Assembly (NCBI GenBank): GCA_900769525.1
Contig: CAAGGY010000078.1
Coordinates: 1-20,017, forward strand
DNA from: an uncultured Alistipes sp.
GTDB taxonomy: Bacteria > Bacteroidota > Bacteroidia > Bacteroidales > Rikenellaceae
Direction of reading: 5' to 3'
Length of the DNA stretch: 20,017 nt
In this document: in pieces, positions 1 to 6,385 of the stretch
Layout: the number at the start of each line of letters is the position of its first letter
Numbering within the stretch: the first letter of the stretch is position 1
Notes under the pieces: model-generated
Database searches by the model: none
Seen by the model: only the letters and a program-made list of their open reading frames with translations
Told to the model about the DNA's origin: nothing
Made by a program: the position numbers and the translations under genes

Positions 1-617
1 ACAACCTTATAGCCATGCTTCTCGGGATCGAATGGGAAGTACTCGAACTCCATAGAGCGGCAGTCAAGACGCATCAGGTGGCCAGCCTTACCAAACACCG
101 ACGCAAACTGATCCATGATACCGCACTTCACGCCGCAGTAGTTATGCTCTGTTGACTGACCGATGCGAGCAAGTTCAAAGCGGTCGATACCGAGCGAGAA
201 GAGCTCGTTGAGCGCATTTGCAAATGTAGACTCGAGGGCCGCTGATGATGACATACCAGCACCAAGAGGCACATCACCCGAAAATGCTGTATCGAAGCCA
301 GCAATCTTACCGCCTCGCTTCTGAATCTCTCGGCACACGCCGAAGATGTAACGTGCCCAACTTGCCACAGGAGCATCCTCCTCACGAAGGCCAAACTCAG
401 CATAATCATCGAGGTCTACCGAGTAGGCACGCACCTTGTCAGTGCCATTGAGCTTAATCTCTGCGACCATACCCTTGTCAATAGCTCCAGGGAACACAAA
501 ACCACCATTATAGTCTGTATGCTCGCCGATAAGGTTTACTCGTCCTGGAGAGGTGAACATCTGGCCAGAAGTACCAAATTTTGCTTTAAACTGCTCGTTA
601 ATAAGGTTTAGATTCAT
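1..617 (-). CDS. galK: Galactokinase, N-terminal part (runs off left edge)
   Basis: Seen: translating the reverse strand from the ATG at 617 gives about 205 uninterrupted residues up to the window edge. Around residues 25-39 is the galactokinase signature GRVNLIGEHTDYNGG, and further on is the GHMP-kinase ATP-binding loop PLGAGMSSSAAL, followed by KCGIMDQFAS, which holds the conserved catalytic-region Asp. Known: galactokinase phosphorylates alpha-D-galactose at C1 with ATP, the first step of the Leloir pathway, in the cytoplasm; the family is about 380-400 residues, so a little over half is present here. The gene diverges from the deacylase gene at 719 and has a good Bacteroidota promoter 39-72 bases upstream. 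Its downstream partners lie outside the window. Identity is secure from the two signatures. The mutarotase or sugar permease often found beside it cannot be assessed. Confidence 0.96.
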   Translation of the reverse strand, partial: MNLNLINEQFKAKFGTSGQMFTSPGRVNLIGEHTDYNGGFVFPGAIDKGMVAEIKLNGTDKVRAYSVDLDDYAEFGLREEDAPVASWARYIFGVCREIQKRGGKIAGFDTAFSGDVPLGAGMSSSAALESTFANALNELFSLGIDRFELARIGQSTEHNYCGVKCGIMDQFASVFGKAGHLMRLDCRSMEFEYFPFDPEKHGYKV

Positions 618-655
618 AGTATATAGGTTTTAGATTTATTGACGCATAATCTTTA

Positions 656-689
656 CAAAGTTAGGAATTTTATTCGACACCTGCAACAA
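656..689 (-). promoter_or_regulatory. Predicted galK promoter
   Basis: Seen on the reverse strand: a -7 box TAACTTTG (663 down to 656), with TTGTTG at 689-684 about 20 bases upstream. This fits the Bacteroidota sigma-ABfr pattern (TTTG/TTG, 19-20 bases, TAnnTTTG). Transcription would begin near 650, giving a leader of roughly 30 bases before the galK ATG. It shares the short intergenic space with the oppositely directed promoter of the deacylase gene. Confidence 0.65.
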
Positions 690-706
690 CTTTTCGCTTT
701 TTTGCC

Positions 707-714
707 TATATTTG
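707..714 (+). promoter_or_regulatory. -7 box of the deacylase gene, almost touching the ATG
   Basis: Seen: TATATTTG, a perfect TAnnTTTG, only four bases before the ATG at 719. With the usual distance from this box, transcription would begin at or within a few bases of the start codon, predicting a leaderless or near-leaderless mRNA. No clear TTTG is seen at the -33 position; that region is shared with the galK promoter on the other strand. Confidence 0.6.
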
Positions 715-718
715 CACT

Positions 719-1210
719 ATGGAACGACGTGATAAAGTTTTTAATTGGCTCGACGAGCACAATATCGAGTACTCGTGGTATGAGCACCCTGAGGCTCCAA
801 CCATCGAGATAGCACGAGAGTATTGGCGTAAGGATGGCTCAAAGCACTGCAAGAACCTATTCTTCCGCAACCACAAGGGCAACCGCCACTACTTAGTGGT
901 CTTCGACTCGGAGCAGTCGATGGCCATTCACGACCTTGAACACATTCTACATCAGGGCAAGCTCTCATTTGCCTCGCCAGAGCGTATGATGAAGTGGTTG
1001 GGATTGTGCCCTGGTTCTGTATCGCCCTTTGGCCTTATCAACGATGAGCAAAACCACGTTCACCTCTTCCTCGACGAGACACTTCAACATCAGGAGTCGC
1101 TGAGCTTCCACCCCAACGACAACCGATTCACGGTAGTCATCAAACGTGAGGAGTTTGAGCGATACCTCACGCTCATAGGCAATACATACGAGTATATCAA
1201 GCTATATTAG
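719..1210 (+). CDS. YbaK/ProXp-type aminoacyl-tRNA deacylase (likely Ala-tRNA(Pro) editing)
   Basis: A 163-residue single-domain protein, the usual length for free-standing relatives of the bacterial ProRS INS editing domain. Seen: the CKNLFFRN segment (44-51), whose Lys45 matches the conserved active-site lysine of this family; LGLCPGSVSPFGL (94-106), the typical glycine-rich substrate loop; and a late SFHPN segment (129-133). Known: ProXp-ala/PrdX proteins hydrolyse mischarged Ala-tRNA(Pro) in trans, while YbaK acts on Cys-tRNA(Pro); this sequence looks closer to the ProXp-ala/PrdX branch. It acts in the cytoplasm. It is a single-gene unit, divergent from galK and convergent with the MATE gene. 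The ATG at 719 is the only sensible start and sits directly after a -7 box, so the message may be leaderless. The superfamily is secure; the exact substrate is inferred. Confidence 0.9.
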   Translation: MERRDKVFNWLDEHNIEYSWYEHPEAPTIEIAREYWRKDGSKHCKNLFFRNHKGNRHYLVVFDSEQSMAIHDLEHILHQGKLSFASPERMMKWLGLCPGSVSPFGLINDEQNHVHLFLDETLQHQESLSFHPNDNRFTVVIKREEFERYLTLIGNTYEYIKLY

Positions 1211-1227
1211 CCAAAAGAGATAGCGAT

Positions 1228-1273
1228 GCTGGAGTAGTAAGGCCGTGCAACTAAATGGTCTTATTGCTCCAGC
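1228..1273. terminator. Long hairpin between convergent genes (likely bidirectional terminator)
   Basis: Seen: bases 1228-1244 pair with 1257-1273 over about 17 positions (GCTGGAG with CTCCAGC at the base, TAAGGCC with GGTCTTA at the tip, a few G-T pairs), with a loop of about 12 bases. It starts 17 bases after the deacylase stop and includes the last codons and stop of the leftward MATE gene. There is no strong T-tract on either side, so simple intrinsic termination is not certain; blocking of 3' exonucleases or of read-through between converging genes is also possible. Confidence 0.55.
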
Positions 1274-2579
1274 GTGCAAATTTCATATATAGGAAGCATA
1301 GCAATCCTATCAATACTCCATATAAAATCTCCACTGTCCAGACAAGCTCAACACGCGTTGTTAGGTGTGTTGCAGCCCAGATAAAGATTACGTAGACAAC
1401 CAACACTACGCTCTCCAAGTAGAGCGCTGCCGAGGTGTTTGCCGTACCTGACACAGCCTCGAAATAGGCGTTTCCTATACCCTGAAATATAGTTGCACCA
1501 CAGATTACCAAAATCGAGGGGATGGTCAACTGAGCAAAACTGAGATCAGAGGTATATATTGAGGCTATTTGCACCGGAAATATCGCCACGACAATCACCA
1601 ATGGCACGGTACATATAAGACAATTTTTTATCACCTTATTAATTGTTGAGAAGACCATATCCTGCTGACCTGCACCAATAATTCGGCTCACCAACGTATT
1701 TGTTGTTGTAGAGAAGGCAAAACAGGGCGTGACAAGAATCATATATACGCTACGTGTGATCGATGATATTCCAGTAGCTGTTTCACCCATCTTCTCTATT
1801 AACACAAAGAATATAAACCATACACCAAACGACAACAGCTTTTGAACCATAGTGGGAGCCGATATTCTCACTATGCTACCCATTAGCGAAGACTCAAGTC
1901 TATAGACCTTAAACATTCCAAAGTGGCGTTGGCGCAGTGTGATATAGCTATAAATAGCGAAGAATAGGAATGCTGATAGCTCCGCACACAACGATGCGAG
2001 CGCTGCACCAGCAACACCCATCTGCGCAAAGCCACATTTGCCAAATATGAGAACGTAGTCTAAGGCTACATTCACAACAGCCATTATTATAGTAGAATAG
2101 GTAATAACCTTGGTATTGGAGATACCTACATACAGGGCCCTAAAAAGGAAGTTGAAGCAGACAAAGAGAATTCCAAACTGACGATACTTGATATAGTCCA
2201 ACGACGCTTCATAGATGTTAGGAGAGTCGATGAGCCACAGCAACAACTTGTCGGAGAAGAGATATAGTATCGAAAATAGTAGCAGGCCCAGTACAAAAAC
2301 AAAGAGCGAGCCGTGCTCAAAGATAACACCAATCCTACCATAATTTCTCTCACCAAAGCGACGTGCTATGATAATCTGTATACCCACAGCAAAACCTGCT
2401 GCTACGGTGGTAAACACAAAATAGAAGAGTCCAGCGAGCATAGACGCACCGAGGGCAACCACGCCGAGATGGCCCAAAAATGCCGTGTCGGTGAAGTTGA
2501 TAATGGTCTGAGCCATATTTCCCAACATTATCGGCAATGCTATACTCCAAATCTCCCTATTTGTTATCTTTGTCTTCAT
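1251..2579 (-). CDS. MATE-family multidrug/toxin efflux transporter
   Basis: A 442-residue, very hydrophobic protein, the normal length for MATE transporters with twelve membrane helices. Seen: the start ITNREIWSIALPIMLGNMAQ followed by IINFTDTAFLGHLGVVALGA, the classic first helix pair, and SRIIGAGQQD midway, the counterpart of the SQxxGA segment opening the second half. Known: MATE proteins export cationic drugs, dyes or metabolites across the inner membrane in exchange for Na+ or H+; substrate and coupling ion cannot be read reliably here. It is a single gene whose 3' end lies inside the 1228-1273 hairpin. I see no confident -7 box in the 60 bases upstream; read-through from mscL would have to pass the terminator at 2641-2688. 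The NorM/DinF-like family is certain, the substrate unknown. Confidence 0.93.
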   Translation of the reverse strand: MKTKITNREIWSIALPIMLGNMAQTIINFTDTAFLGHLGVVALGASMLAGLFYFVFTTVAAGFAVGIQIIIARRFGERNYGRIGVIFEHGSLFVFVLGLLLFSILYLFSDKLLLWLIDSPNIYEASLDYIKYRQFGILFVCFNFLFRALYVGISNTKVITYSTIIMAVVNVALDYVLIFGKCGFAQMGVAGAALASLCAELSAFLFFAIYSYITLRQRHFGMFKVYRLESSLMGSIVRISAPTMVQKLLSFGVWFIFFVLIEKMGETATGISSITRSVYMILVTPCFAFSTTTNTLVSRIIGAGQQDMVFSTINKVIKNCLICTVPLVIVVAIFPVQIASIYTSDLSFAQLTIPSILVICGATIFQGIGNAYFEAVSGTANTSAALYLESVVLVVYVIFIWAATHLTTRVELVWTVEILYGVLIGLLCFLYMKFARWSNKTI

Positions 2580-2640
2580 TTAACAACACTATTTTTTCGG
2601 CGTCGCACTCTTTATACGTCGAGCGAACACGCTACCAAGA

Positions 2641-2688
2641 TAAAAAAGTGGCATATATTGCGAATATAAAACTCACTTATATGCCACT
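2641..2688 (-). terminator. Rho-independent terminator after mscL
   Basis: Seen: a perfect 11-base inverted repeat, AGTGGCATATA (2647-2657) and TATATGCCACT (2678-2688), with a 20-base loop. Read leftward, the second arm runs straight into a six-T tract (2647-2642), so it terminates transcripts coming from mscL. It isolates the MATE gene from mscL. Confidence 0.75.
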
Positions 2689-2751
2689 CATTGAGTTCGA
2701 GGATATCTACCCTCTGAAGAGGATACCCTCACTATGCTATTAAGCAAAAGG

Positions 2752-3219
2752 TTACTTCTGTTGCTGCTTCAAAAGATCACGAATCTCAGTAAGGAGCAAC
2801 TCCTCCTTGGTTGGCTCTGGCTCGGGTGCAGGTGCTGGCTCTGGCTCGGGGGCCTCCTCCTCTTTATGGCGCAACGAGGTGAGCTTATTGACAACCTTAA
2901 TTAGCACAAAGATACTTGCTGCAATGATAAGGAAGTCAACAACCTGCTGAATAAAGGCACCATACTTCCAAACGACCTCTGCGACCTCTGGTGTTACGAC
3001 AGTATCACCATCCATCACAGCAGGTACAGCCTTCTTAATGACTAATGATAGGTCAGCAAAGTTCTTGCCACCCATAATCACACCGAGTGGAGGCATAAGG
3101 ATATCGTTAACCAATGAAGTTACTATCTTACCAAATGCACCACCGATGATAACACCGACAGCCATATCGACAACATTGCCCTTAAGTGCAAAGGTCTTAA
3201 ACTCTTGAAGAAGTCCCAT
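2752..3219 (-). CDS. mscL: Large-conductance mechanosensitive channel
   Basis: 155 residues from the ATG at 3219. Seen: MGLLQEFKTFALKGNVVDMAVGVIIGGAFGKIVTSLVNDILMPPLG, the hallmark N-terminal helix and pore-lining TM1 (about 16-42), then a periplasmic loop, TM2 (about 87-112), an acidic proline-rich linker (about 120-137) and a C-terminal amphipathic helix TKEELLLTEIRDLLKQQQK. Known: MscL is a homopentameric inner-membrane pore that opens under membrane tension and releases solutes on hypo-osmotic shock. An in-frame start exists at 3303, but the -7 box at 3267-3260 lies inside that extension and the family begins at MGLL-like sequence, so 3219 is chosen. Own promoter and own terminator (2641-2688), so monocistronic. 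The Glu-Pro repeat in the linker is longer than in the E. coli protein. Confidence 0.96.
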   Translation of the reverse strand: MGLLQEFKTFALKGNVVDMAVGVIIGGAFGKIVTSLVNDILMPPLGVIMGGKNFADLSLVIKKAVPAVMDGDTVVTPEVAEVVWKYGAFIQQVVDFLIIAASIFVLIKVVNKLTSLRHKEEEAPEPEPAPAPEPEPTKEELLLTEIRDLLKQQQK

Positions 3220-3259
3220 AATGCTCAGTTTAGTTAGTCGTTTTAAAAGTTTTATCACG

Positions 3260-3290
3260 CAAATGTACGATTTTAAATTGAATCTTGCAA
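3260..3290 (-). promoter_or_regulatory. Predicted mscL promoter
   Basis: Seen on the reverse strand: -7 box TACATTTG (3267 down to 3260) with TTG about 20 bases upstream near 3289. Transcription would start near 3255, giving a leader of about 35 bases. This position excludes the longer in-frame start at 3303. Confidence 0.65.
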
Positions 3291-3312
3291 CACCGAATAT
3301 CACATAAATTTA

Positions 3313-3366
3313 GAGGGGCGAGCGATCACACGACCACCCATCCCCTCCTTAAACCGAGAGCCTCGG
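3313..3366 (-). other. Weak hairpins downstream of the lipoprotein gene
   Basis: Seen: GAGGGG (3313-3318) can pair with CCCCTC (3342-3347) across a 23-base loop, and CCGAG/CTCGG form a small hairpin at 3354-3366. Both lie between the lipoprotein stop (3406) and the mscL promoter, where a leftward terminator is expected. T-tracts are poor, so this is only a candidate transcript end. Confidence 0.3.
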
Positions 3367-3405
3367 GATTCAAACTTTATACTAAACTATGCATTTGGAA
3401 GCTCT

Positions 3406-3978
3406 TTAATCGAAGACCACAACCTCATCGACCTCAACAACCCAATCAAAGAGATCAGAGGCACACTGGCGCTGAAGATTGCGAATTGTCGAATTTGTTG
3501 TTGTGTCGGCAAGCACAGCATTGAAGAATGTTGCAACCGATGGGAATGTGTTATCTACCCTACGTGCAAAACACTCATAGAAAGCTCGTTGTGCTTGACG
3601 GTCAAGGTCTTTAGGGAGTACACCCTCTTTGACAAGCTCGTGGTATGGGTAGATCTTACGCATATTGTGGGCATCGGCCTGCAACTCGCTCACAATAGTT
3701 GAAACGACATAGACCTCAACAGTATCACCACGTCCTGGCAACTCAATAAAGGTTGTATAGACAGGATAGTCAATCTCCACAGCCTCTGTCACATCGTTCG
3801 AGAAGACGTCAAACTCAATCTCCTCGAGGTTGCTCAGATAGGGCAACTCACGATAGGCACGCACATCGCGGCGCAACTCCTCACGCTGTTTTTCAGTCCA
3901 TCCCTTGTGGCTTGAGCATCCAACAACGCCCACAACAGCGGCAATAGCCATAATAGCAAATAGTGTTCTTTTCATCAT
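3406..3978 (-). CDS. Uncharacterised lipoprotein, coupled to the upstream channel gene
   Basis: 190 residues from the ATG at 3978. Seen: a lipoprotein signal peptide MMKRTLFAIMAIAAVVGVVG followed by Cys21 (lipobox VVGC), then a polar, charged, probably alpha/beta mature part with no motif I recognise. The acidic, aromatic C-terminus ends WVVEVDEVVVFD. The start codon shares its A with the TGA stop of the channel gene (TGATG), a classic arrangement for translational coupling; a second in-frame ATG (3975) and a TTG (3981) are adjacent alternatives. No function can be assigned. Context suggests it is made together with the channel; as a lipoprotein it could sit at the periplasmic face of the inner or outer membrane, but physical association is inference. 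Gene reality is well supported by the signal peptide and tight operon spacing. Confidence 0.8.
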   Translation of the reverse strand: MMKRTLFAIMAIAAVVGVVGCSSHKGWTEKQREELRRDVRAYRELPYLSNLEEIEFDVFSNDVTEAVEIDYPVYTTFIELPGRGDTVEVYVVSTIVSELQADAHNMRKIYPYHELVKEGVLPKDLDRQAQRAFYECFARRVDNTFPSVATFFNAVLADTTTNSTIRNLQRQCASDLFDWVVEVDEVVVFD

Positions 3979-4679
3979 CAATTATTTTTTGGTTTGTCAC
4001 CATCATCCGCAACTCTCGTGCCAGAGCTTGCCACATGGCGATTATAGAGCGAAGTGATATATACTGTAAGCACGGGAAACATTGCAGTGCCAAGAACTGG
4101 AAGCAGCACACATATAACCTTACCTATGGCCGTGACGGGGAATATCTCAGCACCCACGGTCGTGAGATTCATCGCAGCCCACCATAGCGCATCGCCAAAG
4201 TTGCGCACCGAGCTATTGACGGGCGACTCGTACTCGTAGAATAGGAGCGAGGCAAAGTATGTACACATTGCCACGGTGGCTATATATGCCCATAGCAGGC
4301 GTGTTGCTCGGCGCTCGATAAGCCAGCGCAGTGTGATGTAGAGCGCCATCACAGCACGAAGCATCACTACCCCACTCAGCACCATAGTAAGAAGATGATT
4401 AGGCTCTACACCTAAAATACTGACAATAAAGTGATAAGGAATCGAGACTAACAGTATTAGAAAGTTTCGCAAAAAGAATCTTAGGCGGTTGCTACTCGAC
4501 CACATCAACATAAAGAAGTCGGCAATAAATATGACGCAGACAACGAGCATTGCCCAGGTGTATATTTCGGAGAACTCAGCAAAGGTACGTGAGTAGAGCA
4601 CCTCGAGCGATAATGACGCCAGAAGCAGGATGCTCGCAAGGAGCGTCAGAAGGCTAAATATGCGCAAAATTACCGACAT
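3978..4679 (-). CDS. Six-helix potassium-channel-like ion channel with an atypical filter
   Basis: 233 residues. Seen: about six hydrophobic segments (roughly 5-25, 40-60, 68-90, 97-117, 128-148, 183-210) and, between the last two, a re-entrant pore loop FGDALWWAAMNLTTVGAEIF (161-180) followed by PVTAIGK. Layout and loop match voltage-gated-like K+ channels (WW, pore helix, TTVG, then P.T..GK), but the filter reads TTVGAE where K+ channels have TVGYG or TVGFG, so ion selectivity may differ. The fourth segment carries scattered arginines (108, 118, 123, 124, 127), not a clean every-third-residue sensor. There is no large cytoplasmic regulatory domain, only a short polar tail. First gene of a two-gene operon; its TGA overlaps the lipoprotein start. 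The channel fold is well supported; which ion passes is unknown. Confidence 0.85.
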   Translation of the reverse strand: MSVILRIFSLLTLLASILLLASLSLEVLYSRTFAEFSEIYTWAMLVVCVIFIADFFMLMWSSSNRLRFFLRNFLILLVSIPYHFIVSILGVEPNHLLTMVLSGVVMLRAVMALYITLRWLIERRATRLLWAYIATVAMCTYFASLLFYEYESPVNSSVRNFGDALWWAAMNLTTVGAEIFPVTAIGKVICVLLPVLGTAMFPVLTVYITSLYNRHVASSGTRVADDGDKPKNN

Positions 4680-4746
4680 TTTTCCATGCTGAGAATGAGC
4701 AAAATATATGCCACAAACAAAAATTGTTCAGGGGAGGGGATTTTTC

Positions 4747-4777
4747 TTGGAAAATTGGATAATTATCCATAATTTTG
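4747..4777 (+). promoter_or_regulatory. Predicted promoter of the first BACON lipoprotein operon
   Basis: Seen: TTG (4747-4749), 20 bases, then TAATTTTG (4770-4777), matching the Bacteroidota -33/-7 pattern. Transcription would start near 4783, leaving a leader of about 55 bases before the ATG at 4838. A second, poorer box TAACTTTA lies at 4819-4826. The in-frame ATG at 4775 overlaps the -7 box and so cannot be the start of this transcript. Confidence 0.65.
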
Positions 4778-4837
4778 CACGATTTTTTTTCAAAAAGTCA
4801 ACTAATAGTCGACAATTATAACTTTACAAACTTCAAT

Positions 4838-6358
4838 ATGAAAAGATTTTTACTTTTAACAGTTTCTATTGTGGCTATTCTCTTCTCTGCGTGTAGCAAA
4901 GAGGATGGCTTATCAAAGGGCGAGATTGTCATCTCATCGGGTAACAGCGTTGAGATTGGTCTCTACGCTGGCGAGTTCGTCATCAACTACGAAATCAAGG
5001 GCGTTGCTGGTGCTGAGGCTAATGTTTCGCTCACCTCTGAGTGGCTTCGTGTTTCGGAGCACAAATCTGGCAAAATCGAGCTTCAGTATGAGGAGAACAC
5101 CTCAGGTGGCCTTCGTCAGGCAGCTGTGATGCTCAGCTACAATGGCTCAACAGCTACAGTTGTTGTATCACAGTCGAACGAGGCTGCAACTCCAACCATC
5201 ACACTTGAGGGCGAGGAGAACATCGAGATTGACCGCTGTGGCCAGAAGGTGATTATCAGCTACTCACTCGAAAACACAAACCCTGTGGACTATGTCTACG
5301 CTAAGACCACTGCCGACTGGATCTACTCTATCGACTGTAAGGGCGGTAAGGCAACCCTCGGTGTGGCTACAAACACATCGGGCAAGGAGCGTGAGACTGA
5401 TGTAATTGTAGGTTACGGCCCATCATCGTTTACTGTAAACATCAAGCAGGCAGGCGATGGTGAGATTAACTTCAACGCACCACTCCTCTGGGGCGACTAC
5501 TATGGCGATGCACTCACACCTGGTGCTGCAAACTACTGGTTCTTCCTCTCAGATCGTGGCTTCGACACAGAGGACAAATCATACCCTAACGCAACATACT
5601 ACCGTATCGACGCATACGGCCCATTAGCAAAGGGTTCGGTCGTTGTGGCTATTCCTGATGGCACATACAACTACGATCCTAACAACACCTATGCACAGTG
5701 GACATTCACTGCTGAGTGGAGTGGCTACTGGGTGACAGATGCTAACGCACACCGCGACGAGATTATCAAGTTTGAGGAGGCTAAACTCGTAGTAGAGGGC
5801 AACAAGATTACGCTCACTGCAAAGATTAATGGTGAGGTACACAACGTGGTATTTGAGGGTGAGAACGCTCTTCTCGACTGCCAGAACGATGTTGTTGTAC
5901 ACACAACTCTCGATGGCGACTACGAGGCAGACCTCTCTGACCACTACATGCTTTATGAGTGCTACGGCGACTATTACGAATATGGTGCATTCAACTGGAT
6001 GTTCGTAATCAAGCCTAACGACGGCTCGGGCGACTGTATGCAGCTCGACGTAATCACTGGTCACAACGACCGTGAGAGTGGCTTTGCTGGCGACTACGTT
6101 GCCTCAGACGTTCTCAAGCAGTGGTCGTTCATCCCTGGTTGGACAGATGGCTACAACTTGCAGTGCAGCTGGTTCTTCACTGCCGACAACAGCGAGCTTG
6201 CTCCTTTCCGTGGTGGTAACGTATCAGTGGTTGACAATGGCGACGGCACAATGACCGTAAATATCGACGTTACTGACGATCGTCGCAATCGAATCACAGG
6301 CACCTGGACAGGTGTACCTGAGCAGTTCGTCGATAGCAGCGTGGTATACAACGAGTAA
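4838..6358 (+). CDS. Lipoprotein with two BACON-like domains and a duplicated C-terminal beta module
   Basis: 506 residues from the ATG at 4838. Seen: signal peptide MKRFLLLTVSIVAILFSA with lipid-anchored Cys19 (LFSAC), then Ser and acidic residues. Two Ig-like segments follow, about 28-113 and 119-205; each has the BACON pattern of a Trp (69, 161), an N-[ST]-SG..R segment and a final V.Q strand. Residues about 210-348 and 356-494 look like two diverged copies of one module: FFLSD or MFVIKP, then YYRIDA or MQLDVI, then PDGTYNYD or FAGDYVASD, ending in a strand pair closing with a Gly (VVFEG, GTWTG). Known: BACON domains occur in Bacteroidota surface proteins, often glycan- or mucin-related. 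No catalytic motif seen. It shares this architecture with the gene at 8381 and is followed 27 bases later by another lipoprotein gene, probably one operon. Ligand unknown. Confidence 0.85.
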   Translation: MKRFLLLTVSIVAILFSACSKEDGLSKGEIVISSGNSVEIGLYAGEFVINYEIKGVAGAEANVSLTSEWLRVSEHKSGKIELQYEENTSGGLRQAAVMLSYNGSTATVVVSQSNEAATPTITLEGEENIEIDRCGQKVIISYSLENTNPVDYVYAKTTADWIYSIDCKGGKATLGVATNTSGKERETDVIVGYGPSSFTVNIKQAGDGEINFNAPLLWGDYYGDALTPGAANYWFFLSDRGFDTEDKSYPNATYYRIDAYGPLAKGSVVVAIPDGTYNYDPNNTYAQWTFTAEWSGYWVTDANAHRDEIIKFEEAKLVVEGNKITLTAKINGEVHNVVFEGENALLDCQNDVVVHTTLDGDYEADLSDHYMLYECYGDYYEYGAFNWMFVIKPNDGSGDCMQLDVITGHNDRESGFAGDYVASDVLKQWSFIPGWTDGYNLQCSWFFTADNSELAPFRGGNVSVVDNGDGTMTVNIDVTDDRRNRITGTWTGVPEQFVDSSVVYNE

Positions 6359-6385
6359 CTAACAACTTAAACACTAATAAAAAAG

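Noticed and set aside
2580..2751. Possible small gene in the gap between MATE and mscL
   Set aside because: Forward open frames here show no protein-like composition or promoter; the gap is explained by the mscL terminator, a second weak hairpin (about 2696-2730) and upstream sequence of the MATE gene.
3220..3303. Longer MscL start at 3303
   Set aside because: The extension contains the predicted promoter and is absent from the family's normal N-terminus.
4775..4837. N-terminal extension of the first lipoprotein from the ATG at 4775
   Set aside because: That ATG lies within the predicted -7 box, and the lipoprotein signal peptide begins cleanly at 4838.
5624..6064. 146-codon reverse open frame inside the first BACON lipoprotein gene
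   Set aside because: Antisense shadow of a convincing gene; no motif or start context.
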